Below are positions 22,781 to 31,808 of a stretch of DNA of 32,774 nt, one piece after another. Numbering within the stretch: the stretch's first letter is position 1; each line of letters starts with the position of its first letter. The translations under genes and the position numbers were made by a program. The DNA comes from Acidovorax sp. Leaf191 (GTDB taxonomy: Bacteria; Pseudomonadota; Gammaproteobacteria; Burkholderiales; Burkholderiaceae_C). The DNA lies in contig NZ_LMPT01000012.1 of the NCBI RefSeq assembly GCF_001424425.1, positions 81,826 through 114,599 of the forward strand, given 5' to 3'. The notes under the pieces are model-generated. The model saw only the letters and a list, made by a program, of their open reading frames with translations. It did no database searches and had not been told where the DNA came from.

Positions 22781-24744
22781 ACCCGGACGATCCCCTCATC
22801 CCCGCGACCACCGCCCCTTCTGCGGTGAAGCTGCCTCCCGACACGGATGCAGGCGGGGCCGTGCCTGCCGATCCGTCGGACGGCGCATCGACGGTGCCCG
22901 ACGCGTCCGGTACATCCGGCACACCCGGCAGTGCGCCTGTGCAGTCCGTGGCCGACCCAGGGACATCGCCAGAGTCCATCGAACCCCAGCCCGAGGCAGA
23001 GACCCCTGCCACCGCTACCGGCGCCCGCGCGGCGGCCGCCGCCGCCGCAGCCTGGGACCCCGAAAAGCCCCCGGCCGTGTCCGCCGCCAAGGCCGCTGCC
23101 GACTTCGTCGCACAGATCTTTGCCGACGTGGCCGCTGCCGACGCGCCTGCGCAGCCGGAGCCTGCAGCGCTGCAAGACGATGCCGAACCGGTCGATGCGC
23201 CCACCGAACCCTTGGGCCCGCCCGGCCAGGGCATGGCGCCGCTGCAGGGCCAGAACATCCTCATCCTGGGCCTGGGTGCCTCCGGCCTGGCCATGGCGCG
23301 CTGGTGCGTGCGCTGCGGCGCCGACGTCACCGTGGCCGACACGCGCGAAGCGCCCCCGCAACTCGCCACGCTGCAGCACGAGCTGCCCCAGGTGCGTTTT
23401 GTGGCCGGCGCCTTCGACGCGGCCCTGGTGGAGGGCCAAGGCCTGCACGCGGTCTACCGGTCGCCCGGCCTGAGCCCCGATACGGTTGCTCCTGTTTTTG
23501 TAGCTGCTCGCGCCATCGGACTGCCGGTGGGGGGCGAATTGAGCCTGTATGCCATGGCCCTGGCCACGCTGCGGGCGTCCCACGGCTACGCGCCGGCCGT
23601 GCTGGCCATCACCGGCACCAACGGCAAGACCACCGTCACGTCGCTCACCGGCCAGCTCGTGGAGCGCTCGGACAAGACCGTGGCCGTGGCCGGCAACATC
23701 GGCCCCACGCTGCTCGACACGCTGGCGGGCCACATCGACGCGGTCACGCTGCCCGACGTGTGGGTGCTGGAGCTGTCGAGCTTCCAGCTCGATGGCGTCA
23801 CCGGTTTCGAGCCGACTGCGGCGGCTGTGCTCAACGTCACGCAGGACCACCTGGACTGGCATGGCGACATGGCCGCGTATGCCGCCGCCAAGGCCCGCAT
23901 CTTCGGCGAGAAGGGCCTGATGATCCTGAACCGCGAGGACGCGGCGGTGATGCAGATGCTGCCGCCACCCATCAAGGTCAAGCTGCAAAAGCCCCAGGTG
24001 CGCGAGCACATCACCTTCGGCGCCGACATGCCCCAGCGCCCCGGCGACTTCGGCATCGAGGTCGTGAGCGGCATGCCCTGGCTGGTGCGCGCCATGGACG
24101 CCGACGAGACCCGCAAGCGCGGCCGCAACGAGGCCGCCGAAGACCTGCACATCCAGCGCCTGATGCCCGCCGACGCGCTGCGCATCCGGGGCCGCCACAA
24201 CGCGGTGAACGCGCTGGCCGCGCTGGCGCTGGCATCGGCCGCGGGCTGCACGCTCGCGCCCCTGCTGTACGGGCTGCGCGAGTACCGCGGAGAGCCGCAC
24301 CGCGTGGAGCCGGTGGCCATCATCCGCGACGTCGAATACTTTGACGACAGCAAGGGCACGAACGTGGGCGCCACCGTCGCTGCGTTGACCGGCCTGGGTG
24401 CGGAGCGCCGCATCGTCGTCATCCTGGGCGGCGACGGCAAGGGGCAGGACTTCTCGCCGCTGGCAGCGCCCGTGTCGCGCTACGCGCGCGCCGTGGTGCT
24501 GATCGGGCGCGACGCGCCGCTGATCCGCGCCGCGCTGGCCGACAGCGGCGTGGCCCTGGTCGATGCAGAGACATTGCCCCAGGCCGTGGAACTGGCCGCG
24601 CAGCGCGCACACGCAGGCGACGCCGTGCTGATGTCGCCCGCCTGCGCCAGCTTTGACATGTTCCGCGGCTACGAGCACCGGGCACAGGTGTTCTGCGACA
24701 CCGTGCGCGCGCTGGCCGATGACGCGATGGGAGGTGTGGCATGA
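22777..24744 (+). CDS. murD: UDP-MurNAc-L-Ala:D-Glu ligase with long N-terminal extension
   Basis: A 655-residue reading of MurD, against about 440-500 usually. The enzyme core begins near residue 153 (MAPLQGQN, then [16 protein letters not shown]), with the P-loop GTNGKTT (280-286), [28 protein letters not shown] and [11 protein letters not shown]. It adds D-glutamate to UDP-MurNAc-L-Ala. Residues 1-152 are Pro/Ala/Asp-rich low complexity with one helical patch ([20 protein letters not shown]). The start overlapping mraY (ATGA) fits the operon pattern; ATG 23233 would give a normal-length protein and is the alternative. A dispersed AT-cored element (23488-23513) encodes APVFVAARA at 238-246. 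The enzyme call is sure, the start less so. Confidence 0.94.
   Translation: MNPDDPLIPATTAPSAVKLPPDTDAGGAVPADPSDGASTVPDASGTSGTPGSAPVQSVADPGTSPESIEPQPEAETPATATGARAAAAAAAAWDPEKPPAVSAAKAAADFVAQIFADVAAADAPAQPEPAALQDDAEPVDAPTEPLGPPGQGMAPLQGQNILILGLGASGLAMARWCVRCGADVTVADTREAPPQLATLQHELPQVRFVAGAFDAALVEGQGLHAVYRSPGLSPDTVAPVFVAARAIGLPVGGELSLYAMALATLRASHGYAPAVLAITGTNGKTTVTSLTGQLVERSDKTVAVAGNIGPTLLDTLAGHIDAVTLPDVWVLELSSFQLDGVTGFEPTAAAVLNVTQDHLDWHGDMAAYAAAKARIFGEKGLMILNREDAAVMQMLPPPIKVKLQKPQVREHITFGADMPQRPGDFGIEVVSGMPWLVRAMDADETRKRGRNEAAEDLHIQRLMPADALRIRGRHNAVNALAALALASAAGCTLAPLLYGLREYRGEPHRVEPVAIIRDVEYFDDSKGTNVGATVAALTGLGAERRIVVILGGDGKGQDFSPLAAPVSRYARAVVLIGRDAPLIRAALADSGVALVDAETLPQAVELAAQRAHAGDAVLMSPACASFDMFRGYEHRAQVFCDTVRALADDAMGGVA
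23488..23513 (+). repeat. Dispersed 26-bp AT-cored element, copy 5 (in murD)
   Basis: GCT, 11 bases (CCTGTTTTTGT), then AGCTGCTCGCGC. The 17-bp core is identical to that in dapF and is read in the same frame (APVFVA), but the GC-rich flank is on the opposite side. It lies between the N-terminal and central domains of MurD. Confidence 0.75.
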
Positions 24745-26012
24745 GCGCACCCGCCAGCAGCCTTTTGCAGCGCGTGACCGGCTGGTTCGGCGGCCTGCCT
24801 GGCAAGGCCGTGGACGTGCTGCCCGTGCGCGTGGGCGGCACCGACTACCGCCCCCGCACCACCAGCACGCCCGCGAGCGTGCTCGGCTTCGACCAGGCCC
24901 TGCTGTGGGTGGTGGTGGCGCTGCTCGCATGGGGGCTGGTGATGGTGTATTCGGCCTCCATCGCCATGCCGGACAACCCGCGCTTTGCCAACTACGCCTC
25001 CACCCATTTCCTGACCCGCCACGTGATGTACCTGGTGGTGGGCTTTGTCGCCGCGCTGCTGGCGTTCCAGATCCCGATGGCGCTGTGGGAGCGCGTGGCA
25101 CCCTGGCTCTTCGTGGCAGCGTTGCTGCTGCTGGTGGCGGTGCTGATCCCGGGTGTGGGCAAGGTGGTCAACGGTGCGCGGCGCTGGCTGTCGCTCGGTC
25201 CCATCGGCTTTCAGCCGTCGGAGGTGGCCAAGTTCGCCGTCCTCATCTACGCGGCCGACTACATGGTCCGCAAGATGGAGGTGAAGGAGCGGTTCTTTCG
25301 CGCCGTGCTGCCCATGGGCGCCGCCGTGGCCATCGTGGGCGTGCTGCTGCTGGCCGAGCCCGACATGGGCGCCTTCATGGTGGTCGCCGTGATCGCCATG
25401 GGCATCCTGTTCCTGGGCGGCGTGAACGCCCGCATGTTCTTCCTGATCGCGGGCGTGCTGGTGTCGGCCTTCGGCGTGATGATCGCCAGCTCGCCCTGGC
25501 GTCGCGAGCGCGTGTTCGCCTACCTCGACCCGTTCAGCGAAGAGCACGCATTGGGCAAGGGCTACCAGCTCTCGCACTCGCTGATCGCCATCGGGCGCGG
25601 CGAGATCTTCGGCGTGGGCCTGGGCGGCAGCGTCGAGAAGCTGCATTGGCTGCCCGAAGCCCACACCGACTTCCTGCTCGCCGTGATCGGCGAAGAGTTC
25701 GGCCTGGTGGGCGTGGTCATCCTCATCGTGCTGTTTCTGTGGATGACGCGCCGCATCATGCACATCGGCCGCCAGGCCATCGCCCTCGACCGCGTGTTCT
25801 CCGGCCTCGTCGCGCAGGGCGTGGCGATCTGGATCGGCTTCCAGGCCTTCATCAACATGGGCGTGAACCTGGGCGCACTGCCCACCAAGGGGCTCACGCT
25901 GCCGCTGATGAGTTTTGGCGGGTCGGCGATCTTGATGAACCTCGTGGCGCTGGCGGTGGTGATGCGGGTGGACTACGAGAACAAACTCCTCATGAGAGGG
26001 GGGCGCGTATGA
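24741..26012 (+). CDS. ftsW: Septal peptidoglycan glycosyltransferase FtsW
   Basis: A 423-residue SEDS-family polytopic membrane protein that polymerises lipid II at the septum with FtsI. It has an N-terminal cytoplasmic tail (1-50) and about ten helices. SEDS blocks: [86 protein letters not shown] (the catalytic aspartate and EEFG region), and [20 protein letters not shown]. Overlaps of 4 bp join it to murD and murG. FtsW rather than RodA is supported by the dcw context and by DNPR in the first periplasmic loop. Confidence 0.97.
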   Translation: MSAPASSLLQRVTGWFGGLPGKAVDVLPVRVGGTDYRPRTTSTPASVLGFDQALLWVVVALLAWGLVMVYSASIAMPDNPRFANYASTHFLTRHVMYLVVGFVAALLAFQIPMALWERVAPWLFVAALLLLVAVLIPGVGKVVNGARRWLSLGPIGFQPSEVAKFAVLIYAADYMVRKMEVKERFFRAVLPMGAAVAIVGVLLLAEPDMGAFMVVAVIAMGILFLGGVNARMFFLIAGVLVSAFGVMIASSPWRRERVFAYLDPFSEEHALGKGYQLSHSLIAIGRGEIFGVGLGGSVEKLHWLPEAHTDFLLAVIGEEFGLVGVVILIVLFLWMTRRIMHIGRQAIALDRVFSGLVAQGVAIWIGFQAFINMGVNLGALPTKGLTLPLMSFGGSAILMNLVALAVVMRVDYENKLLMRGGRV

Positions 26013-27070
26013 CGCAGAAGACCGCCCTCATCATGGCCGGCGGTACCGGCGGCCACATCTTTCCGGGCCTGGCCGTGGCGGAAGAACTGCGTGCGCGCGG
26101 CTGGCGCGTGCACTGGCTGGGCGCGCCGGGCAGCATGGAGTCGCGCATCGTGCCCACGCACGGCTTTGCACTCGAACTCATCGATTTTTCGGGCGTGCGC
26201 GGCAAGGGCATCGTCACGCTGGCATTGCTGCCGCTGCGCCTGTTGCGCGCATTCGGCCAGGCACTGGCGGTGGTGCGCCGCGTCAAGCCCGACGTGGTGG
26301 TGGGCCTGGGCGGCTACATCACCTTTCCGGGCGGGATGATGGGCGTGCTGGCTGGCAAGCCGCTGGTGCTGCACGAGCAGAACTCGGTGGCCGGCATGGC
26401 CAACAAGGTGCTGGCGGGTGTGGCAGACCGTGTGTTCACCGCCTTCCCCAATGTGTTCCCCAAGGGCCAGTGGGTGGGCAACCCGCTGCGCACCGCCTTC
26501 ACCAGCAAGCCCGCACCCGCCGAACGCTTTGCCGGGCGCACCGGGCCTTTGCGCCTGCTGGTGGTGGGCGGCAGCCTGGGCGCCCGTGCGCTCAACGAGA
26601 TCGTGCCGCAGGCCGTGGCGCTGATGCCTGCGGACCAGCGCCCGGTGGTCATCCACCAGAGCGGCGCGACGCAGATCGACGCGCTGCGCGCCAACTATGC
26701 CGCGGCAGGTGTCGCGGCCGAATGCACGCCGTTCATCGACGACACCGCCAGCGCCTTTGCCGACGCCGACATCATCGTCTGCCGCGCGGGCGCGAGCACC
26801 GTGACCGAGATCGCGGCCGTGGGGGCAGCCGCACTGTTCGTGCCCTTCCCCTCGGCGGTGGACGACCACCAGACCACCAACGCCCAGTTCCTCGTGAATG
26901 CAGGCGGCGGGTGGCTCACCCAGCAGCGCGACCTGACGCCCGAAGGCCTGTCGCAGATGCTATTGAATATGGAGCGCTCCACGCTGGTAGATACAGCGGT
27001 GAAAGCCAAAAACATGCAAAAAATCAATGCCACCCGCGAAGTGGTGACCGCCTGCGAGGAGTTGGCATGA
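26009..27070 (+). CDS. murG: Lipid II synthase, GlcNAc transferase MurG
   Basis: A 353-residue GT-B glycosyltransferase on the cytoplasmic membrane face that adds GlcNAc to lipid I. The N-terminal [12 protein letters not shown] (11-22) binds lipid [12 protein letters not shown] and [13 protein letters not shown] are family blocks; the C-domain UDP-GlcNAc site includes [28 protein letters not shown] and [14 protein letters not shown]. Near the C-terminus a dispersed element (26959-26984, probably to 27016) encodes [18 protein letters not shown], where other MurG proteins have a variable helix. Overlaps of 4 bp join it to ftsW and murC. Confidence 0.97.
   Translation: MTQKTALIMAGGTGGHIFPGLAVAEELRARGWRVHWLGAPGSMESRIVPTHGFALELIDFSGVRGKGIVTLALLPLRLLRAFGQALAVVRRVKPDVVVGLGGYITFPGGMMGVLAGKPLVLHEQNSVAGMANKVLAGVADRVFTAFPNVFPKGQWVGNPLRTAFTSKPAPAERFAGRTGPLRLLVVGGSLGARALNEIVPQAVALMPADQRPVVIHQSGATQIDALRANYAAAGVAAECTPFIDDTASAFADADIIVCRAGASTVTEIAAVGAAALFVPFPSAVDDHQTTNAQFLVNAGGGWLTQQRDLTPEGLSQMLLNMERSTLVDTAVKAKNMQKINATREVVTACEELA
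26959..26984 (+). repeat. Dispersed 26-bp AT-cored element, copy 6 (in murG)
   Basis: GCT, 11 bases (ATTGAATATGG), then AGCGCTCCACGC. The flank is more diverged, but similarity to the hslV-hslU copy seems to continue to about 27016 (GGTAGATACAGCGGTGAAAG, then CCAAAAACATG). It is read in frame as LLNMERS and following residues. Confidence 0.6.
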
Positions 27071-28500
27071 AGCACGCCATTCGCCACATCCACTTCGTCG
27101 GCCTGGGCGGCGCCGGCATGAGCGGCATCGCCGAGGTGCTGTTCAACCTGGGCTACCGCATCTCGGGCTCCGACCTGGCCGACAGCGCCACGCTGCGGCG
27201 CCTGGAGGGCCTGGGCATCAAGACCTGCCTGGGCCATGCCGCGGCGCACATCGACGGTGCCGATGCGGTGGTCACGTCCACGGCCGTGACGCCCGACAAC
27301 CCCGAGGTGCTGGCCGCCCGCGAGAAGAAGATCCCGGTCGTGCCGCGCGCCCTCATGCTGGCCGAGCTGATGCGTTTGAAGCAAGGCATCGCCATCGCGG
27401 GCACGCACGGCAAGACGACGACCACCAGCCTCGTGACCAGCGTACTGGCCGAGGCGGGGCTCGACCCGACCTTCGTCATCGGCGGCAAGCTCAACAGCGC
27501 GGGCGCCAATGCCAAGCTGGGCAGCGGCGACTACATCGTGGTGGAGGCCGACGAGTCCGATGCGTCGTTCCTGAACCTGCTGCCGGTGATGGCCGTGGTG
27601 ACCAACATCGACGCCGACCACATGGAGACCTACGGGCATGACTTCGGCCGGCTCAAGGGCGCGTTCGTCGACTTCCTGCACCGCATGCCGTTCTACGGCA
27701 CGGCGGTGCTGTGCGTGGACAGCCCCGCGGTGCGCGAGATCATGCCCAGCGTGACCTGCCCGATCACCAGCTACGGCTTTTCGGACGACGCCCAGGTGCG
27801 CGCCATCGATGTGCGCGCCGAGGCCGGGCAGATGCGCTTTACCGTGCAGCGGCGCAACGGCGTCACGCTGCCCGACCTGGAGGTGGTGCTCAACCTCGCG
27901 GGCGAGCACAACGTGCTCAACGCGCTGTCGGCCATCGCGATCGCGGTGGAGCTCAACATCCCCGACGAAGCCGTGCAGCGCGCGCTGGCGGGCTTCAAGG
28001 GCGTGGGCCGGCGCTTTCAGCACTACGGCGACATGCCCGCCAAGGGCGGCGGCACGTTCACCGTGATCGACGACTACGGCCACCACCCGGTGGAGATGGC
28101 CGCCACGCTGGCGGCCGCGCGCGGCGCGTTCCCCGGGCGGCGCCTGGTGCTGGCCTTCCAGCCGCACCGCTACAGCCGCACGCGCGACTGCTTCGAAGAT
28201 TTCGTGAAGGTGATCGGCAACGCCGACGCCGTGCTGCTGACCGAGGTGTACGCCGCCGGCGAGGCACCCGTGGTCGCGGCCGACGGCCGCTCCCTGGCCC
28301 GTGCGCTGCGGGTGGCCGGCCGGGTGGAGCCGGTGTTCGTCGACAACGTGTCCGACCTGCCGCAGGCCATTGCCGACAACGCCCGGGCGGGCGATGTGGT
28401 GATGTGCATGGGCGCAGGCTCTATCGGGGCCGTGCCGGGCAAGGTGGTCGATTTGCTACAAAAAAATGAGCTGAAGGCGCTGGAGGGGAGCGCGGTATGA
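27067..28500 (+). CDS. murC: UDP-MurNAc:L-alanine ligase
   Basis: A 477-residue Mur ligase that starts the stem peptide by adding L-Ala to UDP-MurNAc. Rossmann start [17 protein letters not shown] (10-26), P-loop GTHGKTTTT (112-120), [52 protein letters not shown] and [11 protein letters not shown] are all present. The C-terminal 15 residues contain LQKNELKAL, encoded by a dispersed AT-cored element (28455-28480), so the tail looks extended by it. The gene overlaps murG and ddl by 4 bp each. Regulation is presumably with the dcw operon. Confidence 0.97.
   Translation: MKHAIRHIHFVGLGGAGMSGIAEVLFNLGYRISGSDLADSATLRRLEGLGIKTCLGHAAAHIDGADAVVTSTAVTPDNPEVLAAREKKIPVVPRALMLAELMRLKQGIAIAGTHGKTTTTSLVTSVLAEAGLDPTFVIGGKLNSAGANAKLGSGDYIVVEADESDASFLNLLPVMAVVTNIDADHMETYGHDFGRLKGAFVDFLHRMPFYGTAVLCVDSPAVREIMPSVTCPITSYGFSDDAQVRAIDVRAEAGQMRFTVQRRNGVTLPDLEVVLNLAGEHNVLNALSAIAIAVELNIPDEAVQRALAGFKGVGRRFQHYGDMPAKGGGTFTVIDDYGHHPVEMAATLAAARGAFPGRRLVLAFQPHRYSRTRDCFEDFVKVIGNADAVLLTEVYAAGEAPVVAADGRSLARALRVAGRVEPVFVDNVSDLPQAIADNARAGDVVMCMGAGSIGAVPGKVVDLLQKNELKALEGSAV
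28455..28480 (+). repeat. Dispersed 26-bp AT-cored element, copy 7 (in murC)
   Basis: GCT, 11 bases (ACAAAAAAATG), then AGCTGAAGGCGC. It lies 20 bp before the murC stop, in the same reading frame as the murE copy (L-x-KNEL). The core of 17 bp has GCT/AGC ends like all other copies. Confidence 0.7.
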
Positions 28501-29498
28501 CTGTTTCTGAACTCAATATCGATGTGAAGCCCCTGGGCAAGGTCGCCGTGCTGATGGGCGGCGACTCCGCAGAGCGCGAGGTGTCCCTCATGTCCGGCAG
28601 CGGCGTGCTGCAGGCGCTGCGTTCCAGCGGCGTGGACGCGCATGCGTTCGACCCGGCGCAGAACCAGTTGAGCGATCTCAAGCGCGACGGCTACGCCCGC
28701 TGTTTCATTGCCCTGCATGGCCGCCACGGCGAGGACGGCACGGTGCAGGGCGCGCTGGAGCTGCTCGGCATTCCGTACACCGGGCCGGGTGTGATGGCCT
28801 CGGCCATTGCGATGGACAAGGTCATGACCAAGCGCGTGTGGACGGCCGAGGGCCTGCCCACGCCGCGCTACGTGTGGCTGGCACCGGACCGCCAGCAGCG
28901 CGAGGTGGTGCGCACGGTGCCCGACGAGCTGGGCCTGCCGCTGATCGTGAAGCCGCCGCGCGAGGGATCGTCGATCGGCGTGACCAAGGTGCGTGGCTAC
29001 TCGGACATGCAGGAGGCCGTGCTGCTGTCGGCCCGCTACGACCCCGATGTGCTCTGCGAAGAATTCATCGACGGCGAAGAGGTGACCTGCCCCGTGCTGG
29101 GCCAGGGTGCCGATGCCGTGGTGCTGCCCGTGATCCGCATCGCGGCCCCGGATGGCGCCTACGACTACCAGAACAAATACTTCACCGACGACGTGAAGTA
29201 CCAGTGCCCGAGTGGCCTGCCCGAGGCCGAGGAGCGCGAGATCCAGCGCATCGTGCTGGAGGCCTACCGCACGCTCGGCTGCCGGGGCTGGGGCCGCGCC
29301 GACCTGATGATCCGCGCGAGCGACCGCAAGCCCTTCCTGCTGGAGATGAACACGTCGCCCGGCATGACGGGGCACTCGCTGGTCCCGATGTCTGCGCGTG
29401 CTGCGGGCATCAGCTATGAAGCGCTGTGCCTGCGCATCCTGGCCGACGCGGCGCTGGATACGCCCGCGCGCGCCGCACAAGGAGCCGCCCACCCATGA
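28497..29498 (+). CDS. ddl: D-alanine--D-alanine ligase
   Basis: A 333-residue ATP-grasp enzyme that makes the D-Ala-D-Ala dipeptide used by MurF. Blocks: [19 protein letters not shown] (N-domain, with the glutamate that binds the first D-Ala), [53 protein letters not shown] (ATP lysine and serine loop), [13 protein letters not shown] and [20 protein letters not shown] (metal ligands and omega loop). The position in the cluster corresponds to ddlB. The tail ([15 protein letters not shown]) is a short Ala-rich extension that contains the ftsQ ribosome binding site AAGGAG. Overlaps of 4 bp at both ends. Confidence 0.97.
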   Translation: MTVSELNIDVKPLGKVAVLMGGDSAEREVSLMSGSGVLQALRSSGVDAHAFDPAQNQLSDLKRDGYARCFIALHGRHGEDGTVQGALELLGIPYTGPGVMASAIAMDKVMTKRVWTAEGLPTPRYVWLAPDRQQREVVRTVPDELGLPLIVKPPREGSSIGVTKVRGYSDMQEAVLLSARYDPDVLCEEFIDGEEVTCPVLGQGADAVVLPVIRIAAPDGAYDYQNKYFTDDVKYQCPSGLPEAEEREIQRIVLEAYRTLGCRGWGRADLMIRASDRKPFLLEMNTSPGMTGHSLVPMSARAAGISYEALCLRILADAALDTPARAAQGAAHP

Positions 29499-30301
29499 CC
29501 TCCACCCTGCCGGCACCGCTGGACGTCAAGCTCATGAACTGGACCGCCTCGGCCCTGTTCGTGTGCCTGGCTGCGGGCGTGCTGGTGGCGGGGACGTGGT
29601 GGGTGCTGCGCTACCCCGGCTTTGCGGTGTCGCGCATCGTGGTGCAGGGCGACTTGGTGCACAACAACGCGGTCACGCTGCGGGCCAATGTGGCGCCGCA
29701 CCTGGCCGGCAACTTTTTCACGGTGGACCTGCGCGCGGCCCGCGAGGCGTTCGAGCAAGTGCCCTGGGTGCGCCGCGCCGAGGTGCAGCGCGTGTACCCC
29801 GGCAGCCTGCATGTGCAGCTGCAGGAGCACGACGCGGTGGCGTACTGGGGGCCCGAGAGCGGCTCGGCGCTGGTCAACACGCAGGGCGAGGTGTTCGAGG
29901 CCAACGTGGGCGACGTGGAGCAGGAAGGCCTGCCGCGACTGCTGGGCCCGGCGGGCAGCTCCGCCGAGGTGCTGCAGATGCATGGCTTGCTGGCGCCGGT
30001 CTTCACGCCGCTGGGGATGGAGGTCGAGACGCTGGAGCTGACCGGCCGCGGCGGCTGGCGCGTGACGCTCGATAGCGGCGCAGTGGTCGAGCTCGGTGGC
30101 GGCACGCCCGCGGAGGTGGTGCAGCGCACCCAGCGGTTCACGCGCACGCTCACCCAGGTGGCGGCGCAGTACCACCGCCGTGTGGATGCGCTGGAGTCCG
30201 CGGACCTGCGGCACACCGGCGGGTACGCGCTGCGCATGCGCGGCGTGACCACGGTGGCGGCGGATGGTACGGGTGCACCCGCCGCGGTGCGCAGGAGGTG
30301 A
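29495..30301 (+). CDS. ftsQ: Cell division protein FtsQ
   Basis: A 268-residue bitopic divisome protein that holds FtsB and FtsL and links early and late division proteins. A short cytoplasmic tail and membrane helix (17-39) are followed by a POTRA domain (about 43-112, [20 protein letters not shown] to [12 protein letters not shown]) and the beta domain (about 113-245, with NTQGEVFEA and [10 protein letters not shown]). The C-terminal 20 residues ([15 protein letters not shown]) are low complexity. The start follows AAGGAG at 29479-29484 and overlaps the ddl stop by 4 bp. Three bases after its TGA a small ORF or an extended ftsA frame could begin. Confidence 0.95.
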   Translation: MTSTLPAPLDVKLMNWTASALFVCLAAGVLVAGTWWVLRYPGFAVSRIVVQGDLVHNNAVTLRANVAPHLAGNFFTVDLRAAREAFEQVPWVRRAEVQRVYPGSLHVQLQEHDAVAYWGPESGSALVNTQGEVFEANVGDVEQEGLPRLLGPAGSSAEVLQMHGLLAPVFTPLGMEVETLELTGRGGWRVTLDSGAVVELGGGTPAEVVQRTQRFTRTLTQVAAQYHRRVDALESADLRHTGGYALRMRGVTTVAADGTGAPAAVRRR

Positions 30302-30305
30302 CGGC

Positions 30306-30398
30306 ATGCAGCAACAGATCGAGGCGCGCAAGCGTACGGGCCAGGGTGTGGTGCCGACCGAGGGGCGGCCAGGCAGAACAGAGAAGGGCAGAGACTGA
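30306..30398 (+). CDS. Small ORF bridging ftsQ and ftsA (30 codons)
   Basis: ATG 30306 has a consensus ribosome binding site, AGGAGGTG (30293-30300), at 5 bp. The frame ends in TGA at 30396-30398, one base before the ftsA ATG. The product would be hydrophilic and basic (MQQQIEARKRTGQGVVPTEG, then RPGRTEKGRD). It has the same length as the murF-mraY small ORF, but the two sequences are unrelated. The ftsA frame is also open here, from a GTG at 30298 overlapping the ftsQ stop, so the strong ribosome binding site could serve either. This is the best supported of the four bridging ORFs by ribosome binding site. Confidence 0.4.
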   Translation: MQQQIEARKRTGQGVVPTEGRPGRTEKGRD

Positions 30399-30399
30399 T

Positions 30400-31629
30400 A
30401 TGGCAAGAGAATACAAAGACGTTGTGGTGGGGCTCGATATCGGCACGGCCAAGGTCATGGCCGTGGTCGCCGAGGTGCTGCCCAATGGAGAGCTCAAGCT
30501 GGCAGGCCTGGGGGTGGCTCCGAGCAATGGCCTCAAGCGCGGCGTGGTGGTCAACATCGACGCCACCGTGCAGAGCATCCAGCAGGCCTTGAAAGAGGCC
30601 GAGCTGATGGCCGACTGCAAGATCCAGCGTGTGTACACCGGCATCACCGGCAGCCATATCCGCGGCCTCAACTCCAGCGGCATGGTGGCCGTCAAGGACA
30701 AGGAAGTCACCTCGGCCGATGTGGCGCGCGTGGTGGAGACGGCCAAGGCCATCAACATCAGCAGCGACCAGCGCCTGCTGCTGGTGGAGCCGCAGGAGTT
30801 CGTGATCGACGGGCAGGATGTGAAGGAGCCCATCGGCATGAGCGGCATCCGCCTCGAAGCCAAGATCCACATCGTGACCGGCGCCCAGAGCGCGGCCGAG
30901 AACATCATCAAGTGCGTGCGCCGCTGCGGCCTGGAGGTCGAGCAGCTCATGCTCAACCCGCTGGCCAGCAGCCAGGCGGTGCTGACCGACGACGAGCGCG
31001 AGCTGGGCGTGGTGGTGGTCGACATCGGCGCGGGCACGACCGACGTGGCGATCTTCACCGGCGGCGCGATCCGCCACACGGCGGTGATCCCGATCGCGGG
31101 CGACCTCATCACCAGCGACATCGCCATGGCGCTGCGCACGCCCACGAAGGACGCCGAGGACATCAAGGTCGAAAGCGGCTACGCCAAGCAGTTGCTGGCC
31201 GACCCCGAGGCGCAGGTGGAAGTGCCGGGCCTGGGCGACCGCAGCCCCCGCATGCTGAGCAAGCAGGCGCTGGCCGGCGTGATCGAGCCGCGGGTGGAAG
31301 AGATCTTCTCGCTCGTGCAGCAGGTGGTGCGCGAGTCGGGGTACGAAGAAGTGCTGTCGTCGGGCATCGTGCTCACGGGCGGCAGCTCGGTCATGCCCGG
31401 GATGATCGAGCTGGGTGAAGACATCTTCTTGAAGCCCGTTCGGCGTGGCATTCCGAAGTATTCCAGCGCTTTGTCTGACATGGTGGCACAGCCCAGAGCT
31501 GCTACCGTCATGGGCCTTCTGGAAGAGGCGCGTCTGGCACGCCTGCGCGGCTTCAAGGTGGCACAGAAAAGCGGTTCCATGAAGACGGCCTTTGGCCGCT
31601 TCAAGGACTTCATCGTGGGGAATTTCTGA
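30400..31629 (+). CDS. ftsA: Cell division protein FtsA
   Basis: A 409-residue actin-like ATPase that tethers FtsZ to the membrane and recruits later division proteins. Phosphate-1 motif VVGLDIGTAKVMAVVAEV (9-26), the 1C (SHS2-like) domain from about 80 to 165, phosphate-2 VVVVDIGAGTTDVAIF, the adenosine motif IVLTGGSSVMPGM, and a C-terminal amphipathic helix (SMKTAFGRFKDFIVGNF) for membrane binding. ATG 30400 gives the usual MAREYKDVVVGLDIG start. A GTG at 30298 would add 34 residues with no family similarity. The ribosome binding site directly upstream is weak, consistent with coupling to the bridging ORF. Confidence 0.97.
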   Translation: MAREYKDVVVGLDIGTAKVMAVVAEVLPNGELKLAGLGVAPSNGLKRGVVVNIDATVQSIQQALKEAELMADCKIQRVYTGITGSHIRGLNSSGMVAVKDKEVTSADVARVVETAKAINISSDQRLLLVEPQEFVIDGQDVKEPIGMSGIRLEAKIHIVTGAQSAAENIIKCVRRCGLEVEQLMLNPLASSQAVLTDDERELGVVVVDIGAGTTDVAIFTGGAIRHTAVIPIAGDLITSDIAMALRTPTKDAEDIKVESGYAKQLLADPEAQVEVPGLGDRSPRMLSKQALAGVIEPRVEEIFSLVQQVVRESGYEEVLSSGIVLTGGSSVMPGMIELGEDIFLKPVRRGIPKYSSALSDMVAQPRAATVMGLLEEARLARLRGFKVAQKSGSMKTAFGRFKDFIVGNF

Positions 31630-31631
31630 CC

Positions 31632-31808
31632 ATGAAATTTCCTCTCTGGCTGGCGCGAGGCAGCCCGCACCGAATACCGCGTGGGCGATGGCGACGATGT
31701 ACCGGACCGCCGCCCCCTCTGCGCACGATGACATACCGAACAACCCATTGGCAGTCGCACACGAGATTGCAAACGAATTCAGTGAAAGAAACAGGAGCTC
31801 CAACATGA
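31632..31808 (+). CDS. Small ORF bridging ftsA and ftsZ (58 codons)
   Basis: An open frame starts 2 bp after the ftsA stop and ends in a TGA that overlaps the ftsZ ATG (ATGA). The product would be very basic (MKFPLWLARGSPHRIPRGRW, then RRCTGPPPPL and on), with many CGA, ACA and AGA codons that are rare in the neighbouring genes, which argues against a conserved protein. No ribosome binding site precedes it. FtsZ has its own strong site (AGGAG, 31793-31797). The 175-bp gap otherwise shows no promoter I can defend. Low confidence as a protein, but its exact fit to the gap is notable. Confidence 0.2.
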   Translation: MKFPLWLARGSPHRIPRGRWRRCTGPPPPLRTMTYRTTHWQSHTRLQTNSVKETGAPT

